Source: Kiritimatiellota bacterium (lineage in GTDB: Bacteria > Verrucomicrobiota > Lentisphaeria > Oligosphaerales > JAADHN01). From it: a stretch of DNA of 37,152 bases. The translations under genes and the position numbers were made by a program. Below the pieces are notes generated by a model. It searched no databases and was not told the DNA's origin. It worked only from the letters and a program-made list of their open reading frames with translations. Position 1 is the stretch's first letter, and every line of letters starts with the position of its first letter. The stretch spans positions 1-37,152 of the forward strand of contig JAADHN010000173.1 of assembly GCA_013151865.1 (NCBI GenBank), given 5' to 3'. This document shows positions 33,504 through 37,152 of the stretch, in pieces.

Positions 33504-36500
33504 ATGAACAACGAACTCTTACCGCGCATGGTCCCTTTGCGACACGGCCGGCCGGTATTGGTGCGGACCCTCGAACCGAGCGACGGACCGGCGCTCGGCG
33601 AGTTCCTGGAATCACTTTCCCGACGGACCGAGCACTTCTTTCATCCGTTCCCGCTCACGGCCGAATCCGGGGCGCGTTTTGCCAAGCGAACCGACGTTCA
33701 GGCCGCGATTGCACTGGATCCTGTTGAAAACCTCATTGTCGGCATGGCCTGGACCAGTTCCGCCACGCCGCCCGGTTTCGGCATTTGCGTCCGCGACGAC
33801 CGCCAGGGCCGCGGTCTGGGTCGACGCTTGGCGGCGATCACGCTGGCACAGGCCCGCGAATCCGGCGCCGACGCTGTTCAATTGACTGTGCTCAAAGACA
33901 ATCCTGCCGCCAAACTGTATCGGGAACTCGGGTTCATTGCCGACGGCGAAGCTTCCGACCCGCGAGGCCCCTCCCTGCATATGACGCTGCATTTCGATGG
34001 CAACGAATTCCTGCCCGGGATCGTCGAAACCGGCGACGACATTCGGCGAGAACTGGCCGGGGCCAAACTGCTCATCGTCCCTTATTGCCATGCAGATTGG
34101 GCCTGGACCCACACCCGCCAGTGGCACGCTCTGCGCTACGTCCAAGTCCTCGAAGAAGTCCTCGACATCTTCGAGCGGCAGGACCGAGACGGCATCCCGT
34201 CGGACGCCCCGCACGCCTTCCGATGGTACCTGGACACAGTCGCCATGGAACTCGAACCATTCATGGAACATTCGCCCCAACGCCTTCCCGAACTGCGCCG
34301 GCGAATCGCCGAAGGACGCGTGGCCGTGTGCGGCGGGTTCGCCAACGTGCGACCGAACATGGTGGGGGACGAAACATTCCTCCGGAGCCTGCTCATCGGC
34401 GGGCGCGAATTCCGACGTCTCTTCCCCGAAGCCGACCTCGGGGTGTTCGCCGACACGGTGGACGTGGCTGTCGGTCACCCGCAAATGCCCCAGATCTTAC
34501 GATTGGCCGGTTTCCGAGGGTACCGCTTCTGGAGGCCCCAGACCGCGCTCAACCTGAAAGGGGTCCCGTTCGAGTTCGTTTGGGAAGGACTCGACGGGGC
34601 TCGAATCACCTGCAGCCGCGGTTGTTACGGCGGCGTAATCTCGACGCGCCTGGTCCCGAGCGACTTCTGCGAACACTGGGATGAAACACTGCGGACTTGG
34701 TGGGAACTCGAGATCGCCGCCCGAGCCATCCTTTCCCCCGCCGCCCTACCCGTGCTGAACCACGGCATGGACGACGCCCGACCGCTCCATACAAATTTCC
34801 ACGAAGACGCCCCCCTGGATTTGCCGGCTTTCATCGAGGAATGGAATCGCCGTGAAGTCACCCCCATGCGCTTTGCTACGCCACTCGACGTATTCCGGGA
34901 ACTCGAGGAACGCCGGGACAAGCTGCCGGTGGTCTCCGGTGTAATTGATCCGTGCGACGTATGCTACAACATGGCGTGGAACGGATCGGGGGGTATCTGG
35001 CGGCTGCGGATTCTCGGTGACCGGGCCCTCACCGCGGCCGAACGCTGGCGAACGCTGGCCCGGCAGGTGGGTTGCCCCTATCCGGGAGACGAATTGGCCG
35101 AACTCTGGCGCGAGCTGCTGCCCGTCTGCGCCCATGCGGTGCAATGGTTGTTCGAGGAAGATTACCGGGAAATGCGGGAACGGGCGCTCACGGTCATCCG
35201 CCAAGCGGACCGACTCCGGACGGAAGGGCTGCAGGCGCTGGCGAAAACGCTGCCAAACACAACGCTTGCAAACTCCCTTCCCCCGCCTGCCGCCGTGTTC
35301 AATCCATCCCCGTGGGTCCGGAGCGCTCAGGTTCGGCTCCACTTGGCATTCCCGGCGGGGGCCCCCGAGGAATGCCGGCTCACGGATACCGCAGGAAACA
35401 ATCTGCCCTGGCAGATCGTCACCCAGTACGATCACGCCGGCAAGACCTGGGAATGGGACGTTGAAGCCGTCGTTTCTCTCCCCCCCCACGGAATGACGGC
35501 AGTCTGCATCCGGCCGGGGGGGGACTCGATCCAGGCGCCTCGAAAAGAACGACCCGTCCGCGGCGGCAACGCCACACTCGAAGGCAAGCTTTGTGCCGAG
35601 TTTCGGAAAAAACGCCTGACAGCGGTCCACGACCGTGCGGCAAGTCTCCGGGTCGAAACGGAAGGACCCGAGGAAATCGGTACGCTCCGCCTCTATGAAG
35701 TCGACCCGAACGCCCCCTTGCATGTGGGCGAAATCCTGTCGGTGCACGAGGTCAGATGGACAAGGCCCCGGCGAGTCCGATTCGGTCCGGTCCGCCACAT
35801 GCTCCGGCGCAGCGGTCGCGTCGGGCCGCATCGGGTCGAAATGGATGTGTCCACGTTTCCAGACGATGCCCGGATCGAATGGCGGATCGCCGTCGACTGG
35901 AAAGACTGGAACGGGTTCCTGGCTCTCGAACTGCCCGTCCCGTTCCCGGTCGAGTTGCACGGCGACATTCCTTTCGGCGTGCAGGAGATCGACTTGGAAC
36001 ACGAGCCGTACGGCCCGCTCCCGGTCCGCGGCTGGGAGAATATCGAGCGACGACGCCCCGGTCTGTTTTTTGCCCGCAGTTTCGTATCGGCCGTGGGACG
36101 AGAGAAGGGGTTGACCCTGATATCGCATGACGGCGACCGCTACTACCTCTGGGACAGCCGCCGGTCCGTGTTGAGCCACGTGCTGATCAACAGCTTCAAG
36201 AAACCGCAGGCCGGTTGGGAACAGTACATCAACGAGGGGATCGGCGGCCGGGGCCACCACGAGTTTCATTGCAGTCTGCTCTTGCACGCCGGAGACTGGC
36301 GTGACGCCGGCATCGTCCGGCGTGCCGCCGAATTGCGGAATCCGCCCGACGTCCTCGATGCGATCGCCTGTGCCCGCGTCCCGAACACTCACGCGGAATT
36401 CCCCCAGTTTTCGGTCGAACCGGCCGAGGTGCTGCCGGCAGCCCTGTACAGCGACAGCGGCGCCACGTTCCTGCGCATCAGCGAAATGCACGGCGCAGGC

Positions 36501-36668
36501 GTCGCCGCAAGGGTGCGATTGCCGGGGATCCGTCGGGCCGAAGTCGTGGACCTGTCGGGTCGTTTGTTGCCGGACCGGAAGGTTCGCGTAATCGACGGCA
36601 TGATCGAGGTCGAATTGCGACCTTGGGAAATCTGCACGCTTCGACTCGATCTCGCAAAACTCGACTGA
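33504..36668 (+). CDS. GNAT acetyltransferase fused to a divergent GH38 alpha-mannosidase
   Basis: A 1054-residue protein without a signal peptide, so probably cytoplasmic. Residues 1-165 form a GNAT domain: acetyl-CoA loop R100-QGRGLG (motif A), then LTVLKDNPAAKLYRELGF, the standard motif B end. From about 187 a GH38 domain begins with LLIVPYCHADWAWTH, where H197 and D199 are zinc-type ligands. The nucleophile block is FADTVDVAVGHPQMPQIL: spacing to the PQIL segment puts D320 at the place of the Asp in the usual DxFG, so the Phe-Gly are replaced by Ala-Val; D317 is a second candidate. The central and C-terminal beta domains (AAVFNPSPWVRSAQV; LISHDGDRYYLWD) follow the GH38 pattern to the end. 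The family cleaves alpha-mannosides by a retaining mechanism. Possible substrate: an acetylated or amino-sugar mannoside, which is speculation. Confidence 0.87.
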   Translation: MNNELLPRMVPLRHGRPVLVRTLEPSDGPALGEFLESLSRRTEHFFHPFPLTAESGARFAKRTDVQAAIALDPVENLIVGMAWTSSATPPGFGICVRDDRQGRGLGRRLAAITLAQARESGADAVQLTVLKDNPAAKLYRELGFIADGEASDPRGPSLHMTLHFDGNEFLPGIVETGDDIRRELAGAKLLIVPYCHADWAWTHTRQWHALRYVQVLEEVLDIFERQDRDGIPSDAPHAFRWYLDTVAMELEPFMEHSPQRLPELRRRIAEGRVAVCGGFANVRPNMVGDETFLRSLLIGGREFRRLFPEADLGVFADTVDVAVGHPQMPQILRLAGFRGYRFWRPQTALNLKGVPFEFVWEGLDGARITCSRGCYGGVISTRLVPSDFCEHWDETLRTWWELEIAARAILSPAALPVLNHGMDDARPLHTNFHEDAPLDLPAFIEEWNRREVTPMRFATPLDVFRELEERRDKLPVVSGVIDPCDVCYNMAWNGSGGIWRLRILGDRALTAAERWRTLARQVGCPYPGDELAELWRELLPVCAHAVQWLFEEDYREMRERALTVIRQADRLRTEGLQALAKTLPNTTLANSLPPPAAVFNPSPWVRSAQVRLHLAFPAGAPEECRLTDTAGNNLPWQIVTQYDHAGKTWEWDVEAVVSLPPHGMTAVCIRPGGDSIQAPRKERPVRGGNATLEGKLCAEFRKKRLTAVHDRAASLRVETEGPEEIGTLRLYEVDPNAPLHVGEILSVHEVRWTRPRRVRFGPVRHMLRRSGRVGPHRVEMDVSTFPDDARIEWRIAVDWKDWNGFLALELPVPFPVELHGDIPFGVQEIDLEHEPYGPLPVRGWENIERRRPGLFFARSFVSAVGREKGLTLISHDGDRYYLWDSRRSVLSHVLINSFKKPQAGWEQYINEGIGGRGHHEFHCSLLLHAGDWRDAGIVRRAAELRNPPDVLDAIACARVPNTHAEFPQFSVEPAEVLPAALYSDSGATFLRISEMHGAGVAARVRLPGIRRAEVVDLSGRLLPDRKVRVIDGMIEVELRPWEICTLRLDLAKLD

Positions 36669-37152
36669 GTGCACATGCGGAACATGCGCATTGGTTGACT
36701 CCCGAGCAACGCCTCGGTCCGCTGGCCGGGAGGTGCGCGGCTCTCCCCCCGGCGGAAGAACGGAACGCTCTTCTCTTCTCCTTTCCTGTCTCTTGTCCTG
36801 AACGGCCAAACCGTCGCTGGGACGCACGTTTCGCAGGCTCTGTCCTGCAAGGTCGTTCGGGGACTCGCGCTGTGTTCTGCCCTGAATCATGCGTGAACCG
36901 TCTGCTGCGGTGACGCGTCTCGCACATCTGCAAGACATTGCTGCCCTCCACCGACCGAGGCGATGTTTCAACACGGCCTCGCCCAGCATCCGTCCCAACA
37001 ACCTGAATTCCTCCAGGCCGCGCCCTCTCGCAACGACGTTCATGAATCATCCAGGCCAATTCATCGCCTCGACTTTCGCTCCGGATGTGGACCCCTCCCA
37101 GGCGACGCCCCAGGGCCGATTTGTACCGTTGCCGGATTTCGACTCCGGGATC
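36669..37152. other. Right-edge stretch without a convincing gene
   Basis: 484 bases after the GH38 stop. Composition is less coding-like than elsewhere and no ribosome site precedes a long frame. The best candidate is an ATG at 37042 opening a plus-strand frame (MNHPGQFIASTFAPDVD...) that runs off the edge. An opposite minus-strand frame is also open, so neither is called. Confidence 0.3.

Noticed and set aside
34746-37043. 765-residue minus-strand open frame
   Set aside because: Antisense to the GH38 gene, without ribosome site or recognisable domain.
37042-37152. Possible start of a plus-strand gene running off the right edge
   Set aside because: Composition is coding-like, but there is no ribosome site, only 37 codons are visible and the opposite strand is also open.

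Overview
The window is GC-rich bacterial chromosome with dense genes, several four-base ATGA stop/start overlaps, and a CCA-encoding tRNA-Leu. No phage, IS element or CRISPR array was recognised. The gene mix includes a GH20, a GH38, a beta-helix enzyme, a Gfo/Idh/MocA dehydrogenase joined to a DUF1080 domain, a two-permease sugar importer, DUF58/BatA/VWA proteins and GT-C membrane glycosyltransferases. It suggests a heterotrophic, glycan-degrading bacterium of the PVC group (Planctomycetota, Lentisphaerota, Kiritimatiellota) or a similar lineage such as Hydrogenedentota or Sumerlaeota. This is inferred from gene content only; there is no rRNA or marker gene to settle it.

Left part, 1-13074, is almost all minus strand. 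In order of transcription it holds a sugar-type ABC importer (solute-binding protein, MalF-type permease, MalG-type permease; no ATPase), a parvulin-type peptidyl-prolyl isomerase, shikimate dehydrogenase (aroE), a Gfo/Idh/MocA-DUF1080 fusion, a dGTPase-like HD protein (dgt), a GH20 beta-hexosaminidase-like enzyme and a tRNA-Leu(CAA) with a near-consensus promoter. A broken GIY-YIG gene lies at the left edge.

Middle part, 13075-24033: a plus-strand gene at 13426-14886 encodes an unrecognised protein with about twenty copies of a short 'LWP' motif and a C-terminus resembling an outer-membrane beta-barrel signal. It converges on a minus-strand group: DUF58 protein, BatA/VWA protein, second VWA membrane protein, GT39-like glycosyltransferase and secreted beta-helix enzyme. 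The MoxR ATPase that usually accompanies such DUF58/VWA genes is absent from the window.

Right part, 24034-37152: yjbQ and acpS overlap on the plus strand and converge on mtaB, which follows a GT-C/TPR membrane protein. Then come three plus-strand genes: a small VanZ-like membrane protein, a 1290-residue secreted protein with carbohydrate-binding-like ends and a probable alpha/alpha-toroid core, and a 1054-residue protein fusing a GNAT acetyltransferase to a divergent GH38 alpha-mannosidase.

Together the genes describe glycan capture and breakdown: secreted or periplasmic enzymes, an oligosaccharide importer with enlarged permeases, and hexosaminidase, mannosidase and dehydrogenase steps inside the cell. 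Ordinary housekeeping genes (aroE, dgt, acpS, mtaB, tRNA-Leu) are interspersed. The most unusual items are the LWP-repeat protein, the GNAT-GH38 fusion and the two permeases with large insertions.
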